A stretch of DNA of 64,000 nt, from positions 682,001 through 746,000 of the forward strand of contig JAKFAO010000009.1 of assembly GCA_021527695.1 (NCBI GenBank), read 5' to 3'. Below the pieces are notes generated by a model that saw nothing but the letters and a program-made list of their open reading frames with translations, was not told where the DNA came from and searched no databases. The stretch comes from Naematelia aurantialba. Lineage: Eukaryota; Basidiomycota; Tremellomycetes; Tremellales; Naemateliaceae. Shown piece after piece: positions 45,769 through 62,197 of this stretch. How positions within the stretch are numbered: position 1 is the stretch's first letter; each line of letters starts with the position of its first letter. The position numbers and the translations under genes are program-made.

Positions 45769-48700
45769 TCAGGTAGACGCTGCACTCGGAGAGTCAATCA
45801 AGAGCCTGTGGATGGCAAGTCGTTCAGCCACGACACGCCGAGCTTCAAAGGCATCTTCGATGGGGCTCGGATCGCGGCCAGGACCGGCCACTTCGGCCTG
45901 TCGGTGGAGCGTTTGTATAATCGCCCTCTTTTCAGAGGACATCTGGAAGTGTCCGTACTTTGCAAGCAGGGAAGCGGCGAACGATGCGTCCACCAGCACG
46001 TCGCGAAACAGATTCGGCGGTTCGACTTCGAATAATACTTCTGTTGGATGTTGAGCGGGACGCGATAGCGTCGCCAAATTGTCTTCTGCAACAGACGTGT
46101 CAGATCTGCAGCTAAATCTAGATACGGAGGCACATGGACTCACCGAATCCCGCTTTATCAACGGCTAGGTCCCAGAACCAGTCGAACCAGAGCGCACGGA
46201 CATGCGGAGCAAGGACTGGATGTACATCGCCGACCCATGTCCACCACAGCTCCACTGCCTTGGCTTGTACGATGGGCCGCGCGACGCCCAGACCGGTTCT
46301 GACGATCTCGGCTGATCCGTGTCGGATCCCTTCATCGTCATCTTGTAACAGGCGCAGCAGGGCTTGTTGGAGCTTCAAGCCGGCGAGACCTGATCCTGCA
46401 GTTTTAGGACTCAAGAGCAGCGTCGACAATTGCTCCAGAGCTTGTAAGGATGAAAGCCGCGCCGGTTGAGACTGTTCATGAATTTCTGTCAGTACGCAGC
46501 CTTCAGTGCTCGCTGCAAGTGAGCACGAACCTCCTTCTCGTCCGAGTATCGGAGTATTTGATCTCCCAGGCTATCCAACACAGCTGGATCGGTATTGCCG
46601 TCACACTGCGTCCTTAGCACACCATCTGGGAAGAATTATATCAAGCTTACAACGCTGATCGCCCAGGCCACGACAGGGAGAGCTGCCTCCTTCAAAGGTA
46701 CGCATTTCGTGTCACGTATCGTATTTATCAAGGACTGAAGTGCGACTTTTACGTCCTGGAGCTCATCCTCATGTCGTGTCGTTGCCCAGCGAGCATTGAT
46801 CACAGCCTCGAGGGCGGCAATTTGGATCACCTGACCACGATCCGCCGAGATTGCCAGTCTCAATACGTTGCGCAGCGTTGCCGGAGATTGAGGGTTGGGT
46901 GACAGGACCAGGTGCTCCAATCCAATGGCGCAGATGTCTTCAGAACTTGACGACAGCAGATCCAGTCCGCTTCTCCCGCCGAGAGATGCCAAAAGTTTGG
47001 AGGCTGACTCGAGTAGCAGATCGTATCCCGGAGCCGGACGAGGTCGGCGAAGCACAGACCTGGCGATCTTGGCAGCCAGATCAACGATCTCCGTCGAATA
47101 TGCGGGGGCCTCCTGTCGGTAGGCAACCACGCAATCGAACGTGGTCTTGACTATCAACGGCGGGACGGTGTTGGGGTCGGCCCGTCGGAGCATCATGACC
47201 AGAGCATCTTCGATTTTCTGTCGATCTTGAGGTGATACCTCTTGCCAAACGATGACATGAGCAACTAGCTCGCGAAGGAGTAAGACATTCCCGTGGATCA
47301 TGTTGGATGTGAGATCGGCAAGACGAGTCTGGCCGATGTTTTGTGCCCTCTGCAGGCCATCCGCAGGGGACAAGAGCGAAGATATCGCTTGAGCAGAGAC
47401 TTCACGGACCTTGCTAGTATCAGCGCAGGGCGTCACAAGACAAGAATCTTCTCACCTGCCACTCCCGAGAGCTCAGATACGGCTCAATTGCCTGCAAGAG
47501 CGGGTTTTGCAGCTCCTCGCCACTCTCGCTCCATCGAAGACTGCGAACAATGATCAAGAGCGGGAACAATGGTGTATGTCGATTGAGGTCCGAGCCCGGG
47601 CCAGTTCTTTGTGCAGAAGGTAACTGAGCTTGGAGAAGATCGTGCGTGATATGCGGGATGACTTTCGGGTACTTTGCATGCCACCCCGCCAGAGTTTGGC
47701 GGCTCGCCAAAGTCATTCGGGACGCGTGCCAGTCTTGGGTGCCTCTGGACGGCGTAAGAGACCGATGAACCAGCGTCGAGAAGAGGATCAAGCCGACATT
47801 TCTCACGTTCCAGCTACGCAAATTCAGCCGTTTGCAGACCCTTGCACGTCCAAGGCGCAACTGCTTACTTGGGAGACGAGAATGCTTGTAAGGAGATGAG
47901 GACTGCGCGTTCAAAATACCGGTCAAACAGCTTCGTCTGCTTGGCATCTAGCAGGACGACTTGCAAGATATTAAAGGCATGGACCTTGGTGACATCCGAA
48001 GAAGCGACATTATCGACCCGTGCTAACTCGATCAATCGATTAAACGCCTTGTCTAGAAGGGCGGCGTCGCTGGACACAAGAGCTAGAACGCTGAATGGCA
48101 GCGCGGCTGAACGGCGGGTTGTTGAGAGCGAGTCTCGAGTGATAGTCTCCAGCTCATGCTGAGGTTTATCAGCCTTGCAATTCGGACTGGAGAATGCGAA
48201 TAGCTCACTTCTAGCCACAACGTGCACAAGTCTCTCAAACTCTCGATCGCCTTGACCGATTCAATTAGTTTACCAAAGGCCGTGGCGATCTTCGAGAACG
48301 TGGCTCGGTGTCGAACCTCATGCATCCACTCGAGAAAGCGAAAGCCGGCCCGGTCGACGTCGCTTCGATCCCAGATCGACTGCTCTGGCAAGCCCATGGG
48401 AAGGGAGACGATGGTTGCAAGAAGCATGCTAGATACGGTAAGACGACTAGAGAACAAGCCGATCTCTGAGAGCTCACCCGGCCTCCGTAGTAGCTCGCCA
48501 GCAACCTGAGAGCAGACCAGTATGCGACGAGCTTGCCTCGTCTTCATCAGCATTTTCGCCCAGGACTTCATAGGCGCGAGCGATTTCGTGATCCGTCCTG
48601 CCGTGCTCGCCATCACTCTTGCTGGACGAGAGGGAGATCACGGCGCTGGTAGCGACCCATATCCGATTCACAATACCGAAAAGATGATGGAAGAGTGCAG

Positions 48701-50646
48701 ACCAAGACACAGAGCTGCTTGAATCCGTCAAGTCAAGGCAGGCGAGAACCTCTCTGAAATGACCGCGTCAGAGCCATCTCTCAGAGCAAGGTGGTCCTTA
48801 CCGAAGGGCTGCAAGAGGTCCATGAAGAGGATATTCCTCCATCCCCTTCACCAAATCTGTCTCCGCCACCACCAAATGCTTCTCCACACGTTGAACAAGC
48901 ATGTTGATAAACTCGGCAGCTTGCTGTTGATCGCCAGAGACAAGTTTTTTGAAAAGAATGCACAAGGCTGCTTTACCAGCCTCCGCTTGAACCTTACGGG
49001 GGTGATTGAGCGAAGAAAGAGCAGCCGAAAGCAGCTTCTGCACCGCAGGAGAAGTCATCGTCTCGTACCCTGGTAGAGGGATAACCGCAGATTCGAGGCT
49101 ATTTGATTAGATTTTCGTGTTACGAAGCGTGCGGCTGGCTCACATGGCTCTCGAGTGTGAACGGACCTCGGTAAATTCGCTCGCTTGGCACGCAAGAAGC
49201 ATCTCTACTCGATCCAGAGTGAAGACACTTCGCTGAACTTGGGTAGCCTCGCCGAATATTTCGAGGTAATGTTCCAGAATACCTAAAGCCAACACGCATC
49301 GAGCGACTGGGTAGCTACGAGCATGCGACAGGCCCGGGTCGATGAATTCTTTCAGTAACCATTCCAGAAACACGTCCAGAGGCACGTCGCTTGTAGCAAT
49401 CTGGCAAGTGCTAGACGGGTTGGCGCCGGCCGATTTGTATTGTAGTTTCCTCATTGCTCGCTGTTGAGCCTGATGCTCGCTCTTTAGCTGAACTAAAAGC
49501 CCATGGCAGGCGGAAATGAAGTCGGACCGAGCGCTACAACATCAGCTGACGCTTTTGGTGGGTTTTCACGACATACCCAGCGCCGGGAAGTGCCGCGTTC
49601 CACCGCATGCACTGCTTGAGGATATCCAATTTAGAAGGAGCCAGTAGACGCTTTCCCCCGATCACCATTTGAAAGGCGCGAAGGCGGACCTCGGGGTCCG
49701 CATGAGATATCGCGCTCTCGATATCTGGTTGTGGCAAATCGTCGATGGACAATTCACCGCTAGAGACGCCCAGAGAAGCAACCGAGATCCAGGCTGAAAA
49801 GGTGTCGCTGTCCGTCTCTCCTGTAGAGCGCAGTCTTTCGAGTAGTGTCTCTAACACCCAGGGTCGCGCTTTGATCAGAGACGGAAGGAGATATCGAATG
49901 ATATTGATCAGAACCCCAGCCGGTTGCGACGAGTCGAAGTAAGGCATGAGGGAATCGAGTACGGCCGCATCGCTTCCCGCTCCCTCTGTTCGCCGGCATA
50001 ATATTCCGCTAATTATGCCGCATCGCAGGCTCGCCATGTCACCATTTTCGAGCTCCTTCAGCAGATCACCGAGCAGCGAGTCCGGGATGGCATGCAGAGA
50101 AACAGACTCCAAGGTGATTGAGATGATTTTGAGATTTGAGCGGACCGAGATACCACCACGTACAGCGAAGAGGAAGAGTGGGTAGACGAGCGGTGAGAGC
50201 GCGCTGCTGGTTCCTTGCACGGGTGGCAGGTGTGGCAGTACCCTTGTAATGCACTGCAGCACATCGGCAGCCCGGAGCTGATGTACCTTTGTTGGTCCGT
50301 CCAGATTGGTGATAATCAGACTGCCGAGGACACCATCTGGGAGAAGCGCCGGCTGCAACCTGACTCGGACAGCATCTGCGAGTCCTTGCTGAGAACTGAG
50401 CTGCAGTGCCGAATCCAGCTGCCGAAATAGGCTCAAGTCATAAGCAAGGAGTTCAAGATGGACCGATACCGAAAATTGCTCCAGAGCGTAGTCGATACTT
50501 TCTAGGATGCGGTCGCTGTCCTCCTGTCAGCGGGTGCTCGCACAGACTTGAATAACGACACACTCTTTCACGAGCTCCTGCGTGCTCGTCCGAGCCAGCT
50601 GCTTCCGTCGCTCGTTGAGCTCTCTTCGCACCGCATCCCCTTCCAT
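45769..50646 (-). CDS. THADA/Trm732 family HEAT-repeat protein (DUF2428)
   Basis: Twelve exons: 50646-50564, 50515-49577, 49533-49144, 49098-48802, 48753-48478, 48428-48209, 48158-47869, 47813-47456, 47409-46651, 46605-46531, 46471-46144 and 46085-45769; 1443 aa, all joins in phase. DUF2428 landmarks appear across exon borders: SGCWRATTEAGMLLATIVSL, LRDLCTLWLEHELETITRDS, TTRRSAALPFSVLALVSS, KVHAFNILQVVLLDAKQTKL, SSPNWNVRNVGLILFSTLVH, REWQVREVSAQAISSLLSP, SNMIHGNVLLLRELV. In yeast Trm732 pairs with Trm7 to methylate tRNA 2'-O at position 32; animal THADA is the homologue. Alpha-helical repeats fill the chain. The start at 50646 is the first in-frame ATG of exon 1; an extra 5' exon is possible. 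It is divergent from PRP16. Confidence 0.9.
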
Positions 50647-50932
50647 CTGACTGACCGCCTCTCTAACCGCAGTCTGATTCTGGCTGTATGTCTTGCTACC
50701 TGCCTCCAAGCCCGCTAACAGTACAGCTGGACGAGGCTGCGTCGGAAATTTCCAAAGGGCGCCAGAGAGCCAGACTTTTTGCTTCCGTCGGTTGTTTTGG
50801 CTTGACCTCGCCGCTGAAGCATTCTACGTCTTGCTTCCTGCTCATGGACTTGTCGCCTACCGCCATAGCTGTGCGTCGAGTGAGCACGTAGCCGTCTTAG
50901 AGAAGCTCCAGAAGTCTTGCAAAACTGCCAGC
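50647..50932. other. Short divergent spacer, THADA / PRP16
   Basis: 286 bp must hold both promoters (or 5' UTR exons). No TATA box recognised. Confidence 0.6.
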
Positions 50933-56002
<5,070 letters not shown>

Positions 56003-56143
56003 CATCGGCCAGGTCCCATGCATTATGGCATTGGCATTGGCCTTGGCGTTGTAGCATATGTCACTACTTGTACTACGATGCCTTGCCTTGTATTTTGGTC
56101 TCGCGTCGTCGACGTGGACAGTGTCGTTATCGCTGTCTACTGT

Positions 56144-57520
56144 CTATTGGCCTAGTGACATCCGAGCGACGACCTCGGCTCTTGTTGCATAGCTCTCCAT
56201 TGCGCCTGCCTTTTCGACGCACATTGCGCATGCCTGGTGACAGTGCTTCAGCTTCGGCGTCCTAGTCGATATGCTGAATCAGGGTAGGTGGACAGGCGCA
56301 TCCAGGCAGGGATTGTACTCACCGTCAAGCAGGTCTGCAAGATATCCGCCAGCGGCTCGCCCTGGCGCCTCATCATCCCGGCGACAAAGTAGCCCGCAAA
56401 GCAATCCCCTGCTCCGGTCGTATCCACCACCGGGCCGCGTAACCGCGCTGCAGGGAGGTGACCTATTTCTCCAGAGCTGGCAACGGAGTACAGTATACCG
56501 TTTGCGCCGAGAGTGCAGATGACATTCAGACCTTGGCACCCTTCCATCTGCTGCAGCGCCTCGACTTTCCCTCTTGCACGTGCCTCAACGCTACTGCTGC
56601 CGCTGCCTATTGCTTCCTCTTGTGCCGTTGGTGGACCTGGCTCGGCGCCGCTCAAGGCGGAAAGCAGCGACTCGAGTTCGCCCTCATTGACGATCAACCA
56701 CCCGAGCTGGGCCCACGGGAACGCCCGCAACTCGGCTACGGAAAGCATAGGCGAGGGGTTGAATATCGCGGTGACGCCGCACCTGGCTGCTTCAGCGAGG
56801 TAGGCCAGCGTCGAGGGGAGCGGGATCTCGTTCTGCAGGAGCAGGTGGGTGAAGGATGACAGTGGCGTGGCCGGGCCGGAGGATGGGGGTAAGTGGTAGT
56901 TTGCGCCCTTGTATAGTACTGTCTACAGTCAGTCATCCTTCAGGCTTCCTAAATTGAGAAGCATCAAAGAGGGGGAGAGAACGAGGATATATAGCGGCAG
57001 GAGCAAAGATTGATGGCGACATAAGTAGAGGGAGGACATGTCCGGCGTCACGTACCGATAGAATTCTCTCCGTCTGCCGCAGATTGGATGATAGCTCGAC
57101 CACTTGGCTGCTCGTTTCAGCTTCTCCTTCGGGTCCAGACTCCATCATCTCATCGCCAAATACGCGCCACACGATCTCCGCAACTGACCTCGTCGTCGAG
57201 CACTGTGACCCGACTGACATCCACGCCTTCCTTCTCCAACAGCGCCCGGACCCAAACCCCGTCCAACCCGACGTTCCCGTCCAAGACCACCGCGCCGCCA
57301 GCCCGGGCTACGGCGAATGCTTGGTTTGCGCCTTTACCTCCTGCCTTGCGGGTGAACGAGGTCGAAGAGATGGTCTCGCCCGGCAACACGATGTGAGGGA
57401 GGGCAAAGACCTCGTCGATATCTACGGTGCCGAGGTCAGTTGTGTGCTCGAGACGGGATGCCCAAGGGAAGACCGACTGATGGAACCTCGGACGAGGCAG
57501 CGGGGTGGTGATGAGAGCAT
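56144..57520 (-). CDS. Ribokinase (PfkB family)
   Basis: Exons 57520-57478, 57421-57189, 57107-57056, 56918-56323 and 56233-56144 give 337 aa. Start MLSSPPRCLVRGSINIDEVF; signature 1 around SSTSFTRKAGGKGANQAFAV; AIIQSAADGENSIVLYKGAN; SFTHLLLQNEIPLPSTLAYL; WLIVNEGELESLL; signature 2 VVDTTGAGDCFAGYFVAGMM with catalytic Asp; and ACAMCVEKAGAMESYATRAEV at the C-terminus (cation site region). It phosphorylates D-ribose to ribose-5-phosphate in the cytosol. The first join places Asn in RGSINIDEVF, the family's substrate-contact motif, which fixes exon 1 although it is only 43 nt. Convergent with PRP16, 142 bp apart. Confidence 0.94.
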
Positions 57521-57975
57521 GGCTTCCAAAGTAGCTGCGGCACCTATCTGCACAGCGCTGCGTGTCACCCGTAGAGCGAGGTGGTCGAAGCTGTCAAAAG
57601 ATTAGTCGTCGGTTGACCAGGTGGGATGGGCAATAAGCATAACCGAATACCTCTAGCCGACCGGCTCCAACGGAAGTAGTAAGGTATTGATAGTTTTGTT
57701 GCCGTGAGCGGCTGCCCGACACGTCACTAAATGGAAGATCCTCGGACAAACCCGTACCGGCCGTGTTTATCGCGAACCGGACGAAGAAGTCCATTGTCCC
57801 GGTGTCGCCTGCCTGGCAGCGCAACGGGCCCTCTGCATGCGTAGGAAGATGTATATATATATATGTCTACATGGCAACAGCCCGGTCCACAACGTTCACA
57901 CGGGACTCGTAGCAAGCCGCACACGCTGGTGCCAACTGGTCGATAAGTTTAGGCATCTTGCCAACAGGGTACACC
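57521..57975. other. Divergent promoter region, ribokinase / hydrolase
   Basis: Contains a (TA)7 tract at 57851-57865, about 115 bp upstream of the hydrolase ATG, which may serve as TATA element. No gene recognised. Confidence 0.55.
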
Positions 57976-59313
57976 ATGACAACGGCGGTCAAACACATCA
58001 CGCCCTGCCCGCCTGGGTTCAGCGACCACGTATTCAAGGTCGAGGAGGGAGTGGAGATCCCACTGAGGGTGTGGCCCGCACCGGTGGGTGCGGCCAAGCC
58101 TGCGCCGTGGTTGTTGTGGATCCACGGCGGTGAGTCTGCGTCCTTGGGCGGCGTCTCCGTCTGTGCACTCCTGACAGCCGGTGATGCGCTTCTTGGGTGA
58201 CGAACCAGCTGCTGCCGCTTCGGCCCCTCGGCTGCTAGAGTCCCAGTGGGATGAGCTGAGCTGACTCGCATGCAGGCGCCTTCACCGCAGGCAAGCACCT
58301 GATTCCCAACGCATGGGTGAATCGCGCCTTTGCCGAGTCGGGCTACCACGTCGTCTCCGCCGCGTACCGCTTCACGCCTCAAGCAGGCATGGCCGAAATC
58401 ACGCAAGACTGCTTCGACGCATTCGCATGGTGCAGGTCTCACCTTGCTGGCATTTTCGGCGGCGACTCGATCGATATCGAGCGGTACGTTGTCGCGGGGG
58501 ACTCGGCAGGCGGCACCATGGCGACCATGCTCGGCCACCTGCTCAGCCCTGCTCCGCGAGCTGTGATCGATGTGTTTGGCGTGGTAGACATGACGGCCGC
58601 CCATTTCCACCCAAGCGACGAGTCGCGGAAACGCGCCGCCGAATGGTCGATCCCGTTTCATAATCCGGCACGCACGGATGACGAGTACGAGGCAATGCGC
58701 GCCGATCGGGACCTGCGAAACGCCGAGGTCCTGTGTCCGTGGAACTGGGAGCTCGAGCCGGACATGTCGGTGGACGACCTGCGCGTCTTCTGGGGCGCGC
58801 CAGACTTCACCCCGAGTCAGAAGGACCTCGACCGCATGGACCTCGTGTACTACAACGGCAAGCACCAGCTGCTCTTTGCCACGCTCATGCGCAAGGAACT
58901 GTTCCCGACACCAGAAGCGTGGGAGGCGGAATTGCGCAAGTGGTCCACCCTGCATATCCTCGACGACAAGGCTCGCGGGAGAGGTCTGGGGAAGCAGCCC
59001 TACCCCCCGACGTTCTTCTTGCATGGTACGGACGATCATGCGGTCCCTGTGGAGCAGAGTTACGCCATGGCAGAGAAGCTCAGAGGCCTCGGCGTGCCCA
59101 TTGCCGAGGCGTACCATCCAGGCGGAGAGCACTGCTTTGACCAGAAAATTGAGGTGCGTCCTCTCGTGCGGGCATCCGAGATAGCTCAATCGCTCCGGTG
59201 GTGGTTGGATGAGAGGGAAGCCGCTGACGAGCGATTAGGGCCCGCAGGACCGAGGGTGGGCAGAATACATTGTGCCGTGCATGAAGTTTGTGGATGGGTT
59301 TGTCAAGGCATAG
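57976..59313 (+). CDS. Alpha/beta hydrolase-3 fold protein (HSL-like)
   Basis: Exons 57976-58129, 58276-59153 and 59239-59313 give 368 aa. Motifs: WLLWIHGGAFTAGKHLI (oxyanion HGG, about 50), VVSAAYRFTPQAG, YVVAGDSAGGTMATMLGHL (nucleophile Ser in GDSAGG, about 128), FFLHGTDDHAVPVEQSY (catalytic Asp), YHPGGEHCFDQKI (catalytic His). The full Ser-Asp-His set is present. This is the hormone-sensitive-lipase-like esterase family (alpha/beta hydrolase fold-3); no signal peptide, so probably cytosolic. Substrate unknown; short-chain esters or lactones are typical. It starts 455 bp from the ribokinase start on the opposite strand, but a functional link is not implied. Confidence 0.9.
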
Positions 59314-59530
59314 CAGCGGGTTCCAGGAGCTTGAGAGACACGTAGAGCCCAAGCGCAATCTGGTCCTGGGATCTTGGTGTTTCGGGTAACATGACATAAA
59401 GAAGTCAAATGTACATCCAAGTTTGAAGACCATCTTGCCGTCTGCCAGACTGGTCCCAATCCCTGCAACATACGTCTACACCTCTTGTCACCATTATAAA
59501 ACGCTACAACCTTATTTCGCCACTAAAACA

Positions 59531-60442
59531 CTACAAGGTCTTGACAACTGGCTGAGGATCGTACTTTGGCGGTTCATCGCCTATGAACGTCGCGTCGCTC
59601 TCGCGCGACGATCGTGTTGTGCTCTGATATGCTGCAGGTGGTTCCGCCGGGAGGTTCGGTACTGGTACGTGGGTGGTTGCCGTTCTGTCGTCTGTGCTGG
59701 TCAGCGAAATGGCAAAGCGCGCCTCGTGTATGGTCAATCGATATCAAAAGACAATATTCCAAGGTGTAAGGTCTAAGCGAAGGAAGGGAGGAAGGAAGGA
59801 AGGAAGGAAGGAATGAGTGATGGAGGGAAGATCACAGAGGGAAACTAGAGAAGGGAGAAAGCAGATGAGGGAAAGACGAGACCAGGCGACATACTATAAG
59901 ACGGCAAATCCGGATCCACCCCCGCCTCCTCATCCGTGACTCTATGCACGGCCAACCCGCTTCTGCCCTCACTCGTCGCCCTCCGATGAAACGGCACGTA
60001 CATCTCCCCCGTGGCCGGATCGACGCTGGGCCGACGATCGGGAAACATGCGACCAGTGATATCCCTCGCGACGCCGCTGAACGTCGGTGCGACGCCGCTG
60101 TCTGTCTGCGTTGCTTGCTGCGCCTCGAGGGCGGGGCCGGAATTGCTATTACTGTCGCCGTTGGCGCGGCGGGCGTTGAGGCGGTACCGGGTTAAACGGA
60201 CTGGAGCAGAAAGTCAGGACGGAGATGTAAGACGGCCATGGCGAGTATAGAGGACACGGAAACGAGACAGGGCATAGTGGGGTTTGGTGGCGGATAGCGG
60301 ATATGGGACGAAGAGGTGACGGAAAATGGCGTACCAAAGTACACCAAAACGATGATCAGCACGATTACAGCTGCTGCAACGAGCCTAGCGGAAGTCAGCT
60401 GCAAGTGCGCAATATCGACAGCAGGGCCACTCACCATATCAT
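59531..60442 (-). CDS. Small single-pass membrane protein with PY motifs
   Basis: Exons 60442-60435 (8 coding nt), 60384-60335, 60200-59895 and 59691-59531 give 174 aa. It starts MIWLVAAAVIVLIIVLVYF, one membrane helix right at the N-terminus, followed by a basic stretch (RLTRYRLNARRANG). The cytosolic part contains RDITGRMFPDRRPSVDP, EEAGVDPDLPSYNDR and, near the end, ESDATFIGDEPPKYDPQP. PPKY is a PPxY motif and LPSY a PY-like motif, both binding sites for WW domains of Rsp5/NEDD4 ubiquitin ligases; the flanking acidic residues are also typical. A membrane adaptor for ubiquitin-dependent sorting is inferred. Exact homologues not recognised. The intron 59894-59692 holds a (GGAA)n tract. Confidence 0.72.
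59786..59812. repeat. GGAA tetranucleotide repeat in intron
   Basis: About six GGAA/GAAG units inside the last intron of the PY-motif membrane protein gene. Confidence 0.85.
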
Positions 60443-60636
60443 GCTGTGAGGCGGTTGCTCAGACGTGAATTCCGAAGAGATAGAGACAAGGCGGTACTAG
60501 GCGGCTCGAGATGAGCTTATCGATTGTTCGCACGGCCACAAGTAGTTGGGAGCAGGAGGAGACAGATGCGCACGGGAATGAATCGGTGAAGCCTGTCAGA
60601 TGAGCTTCCAGATGAGCAGTGCAGCGGGATGGCCAC

Positions 60637-60644
60637 TATATAAA
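60637..60644 (+). promoter_or_regulatory. TATA box of PHS1
   Basis: TATATAAA, 109 bp before the PHS1 start codon, a normal TATA-to-ATG distance in fungi. Confidence 0.65.
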
Positions 60645-60655
60645 CAGGAACATAT

Positions 60656-60684
60656 CACGTGACTTTGCTGGAGAGTTGCACGTG
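60656..60684. promoter_or_regulatory. Two CACGTG E-boxes before PHS1
   Basis: CACGTG at 60656-60661 (as ATCACGTGAC, fitting a Cbf1-type site) and again at 60679-60684, both just downstream of the TATA box. bHLH factors such as Cbf1 or SREBP-type proteins recognise this palindrome; the pairing by such a protein here is inferred. Confidence 0.45.
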
Positions 60685-60752
60685 GCTGACCACAGCCCCA
60701 CTATTTAGTGCCCCTCCTCCCCGTCTCTGTTCCTCTTGTTCACCTTGACAAC

Positions 60753-61957
60753 ATGTCGGGCACCGCTCCAAGCCAACCTACCACTTCCAAGACGCGTGCT
60801 GCGGAGGAGAAGCGTCGCCTGGAACGGCATAACAAGTCATGTCAGTTCATCATGCCGGTTCTAGCTCCCGCTGACTACGTAGCAGCCGGTCTCTCGCCCA
60901 TCAAGGTCTACTTGTTGATTTACAATGCTGCTTCAGCGCTTCTCTGGTCACACCTCCTTTACCTCCTCCTCTCATTCCTCTATGAGTCTTTCACTACGGG
61001 GATGGTCGTACCACCACGGCAGCCTGAAACCGTGCTTAAGCGACTGCTCAATCAGTCCGCGTCTTCCTTCCTCCCTAAAGCCGTCCGGGACGTGTCGGCG
61101 CGTCTCTCAGGCTCCTACAATTATAAGAATCTCGGCTGGTGGACCAAAGTAACGCAAAGTCTTGCCGTACTCGAGATCGTCCACTCTGCTACGGGGCTCG
61201 TGCGCAGTCCAATCTTCACGACCACCATGCAAGTATTCTCGCGATTGTGGGCAGTCTGGGGTGTAGTCGAGCCTGTACCTGAGGTGAGCCAGCTATATAC
61301 TGAGTCGCATGTGCGAGTGCTGATAGTCATGCAAGACCCATTCGAATCCTCTATTCACGACAATGCTCTTCGCGTGGTCCGTCACCGAGGTGATCCGATA
61401 CTCCTTCTACGCCCTATCCATCCTCAACATCGATGTCGGCGCTATCAACTGGCTTCGGTGAGTCACTTTGTGGGCAATGGGAATGAGCCCCGGCCAATAT
61501 TCTTAGGTTCACCACCTTTCTTCCGCTCTACCCCCTTGGCGCAGGTTCCGAGGCGTTCCTTTCCTTCTCTACTCTGCCCCCTCTATCCACCTTGCCGTTT
61601 ATCCCGGACTGGGTCTCCACCTTGTCGCCATTGTCGTCAATCATCAACCATTTGCCTGAGGGATGGGGTCGGTATCTCATGAAGACCGGCCTTGGGCGTG
61701 CACTTATCTGGAATCTCGCCAAAGCCGGGCTGAAAGGCAAGAAGGCGACCAGTGGCGGTACTGGAGCTTGGGGTCCCATCGAGCTCCTGAGGCTGTTGTT
61801 GTTCGTTGGATGGTGGCCTGGTGAGTCGCCTACGTGAGCGAAGAGAGTTCAGGCTGAAGTTGCAGCTTTGTATGTGCTTTACACGCATATGCTCGTTCTG
61901 CGAAAGCGGTACTTTTCAAAAGGCAGGACGGTTGGTAGCAAGACGAAGACGCTGTAG
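60753..61957 (+). CDS. PHS1: Very-long-chain (3R)-3-hydroxyacyl-CoA dehydratase
   Basis: Exons 60753-60840, 60886-61283, 61336-61457, 61507-61820 and 61866-61957 give 337 aa. Motifs of the PTPLA/HACD family: SPIKVYLLIYNAASALLW, WWTKVTQSLAVLEIVHSATG, VRSPIFTTTMQVFSRLWAVW, LFAWSVTEVIRYSFYAL (catalytic Tyr and Glu region), NWLRFTTFLPLYPLGAGSE, WWPALYVLYTHMLVLRKRY. Five to six hydrophobic helices. It removes water from 3-hydroxyacyl-CoA in the ER fatty-acid elongation cycle, supplying sphingolipid chains. The C-terminus KTKTL is a KxKxx ER-retrieval signal. An insertion of about 35 residues after the second helix (PPRQPETVLKRLLNQS) is longer than in yeast Phs1. Confidence 0.95.
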
Positions 61958-62197
61958 GAAACACCTCGTCCTCGTCGGGAAGATCTGAAATTGGGTGAAA
62001 TGTCGCACATACTAAGAAAGGTATGAAACATGCTGTTAGACCGCCGCGGTGATCCACGAACCTGGTCCATGAACCTGGTGCTACAATTATCGACATTCAT
62101 CGGAACCGTACTCGTGCTGATTGTCGCTAACATTGATGGTATATTACGATGACCACATAGATGAGCTCCTCATCCGAGACCCAACTGAAACCTCTTC

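Larger units (their letters stand above)
60443..60752. other. Divergent promoter region, PY protein / PHS1
   Basis: Carries the TATA and E-box elements listed separately; otherwise unique sequence. Confidence 0.6.

Noticed and set aside
46627..46650. 25-nt intron in THADA (46650-46626)
   Set aside because: Using the next acceptor (46606) gives a normal 45-nt intron and keeps frame; the 25-nt version leads to a stop.
56144..59313. Ribokinase and hydrolase as part of a catabolic gene cluster
   Set aside because: Neighbours are unrelated housekeeping genes and no transporter or regulator is adjacent; the order looks like ordinary fungal gene packing.
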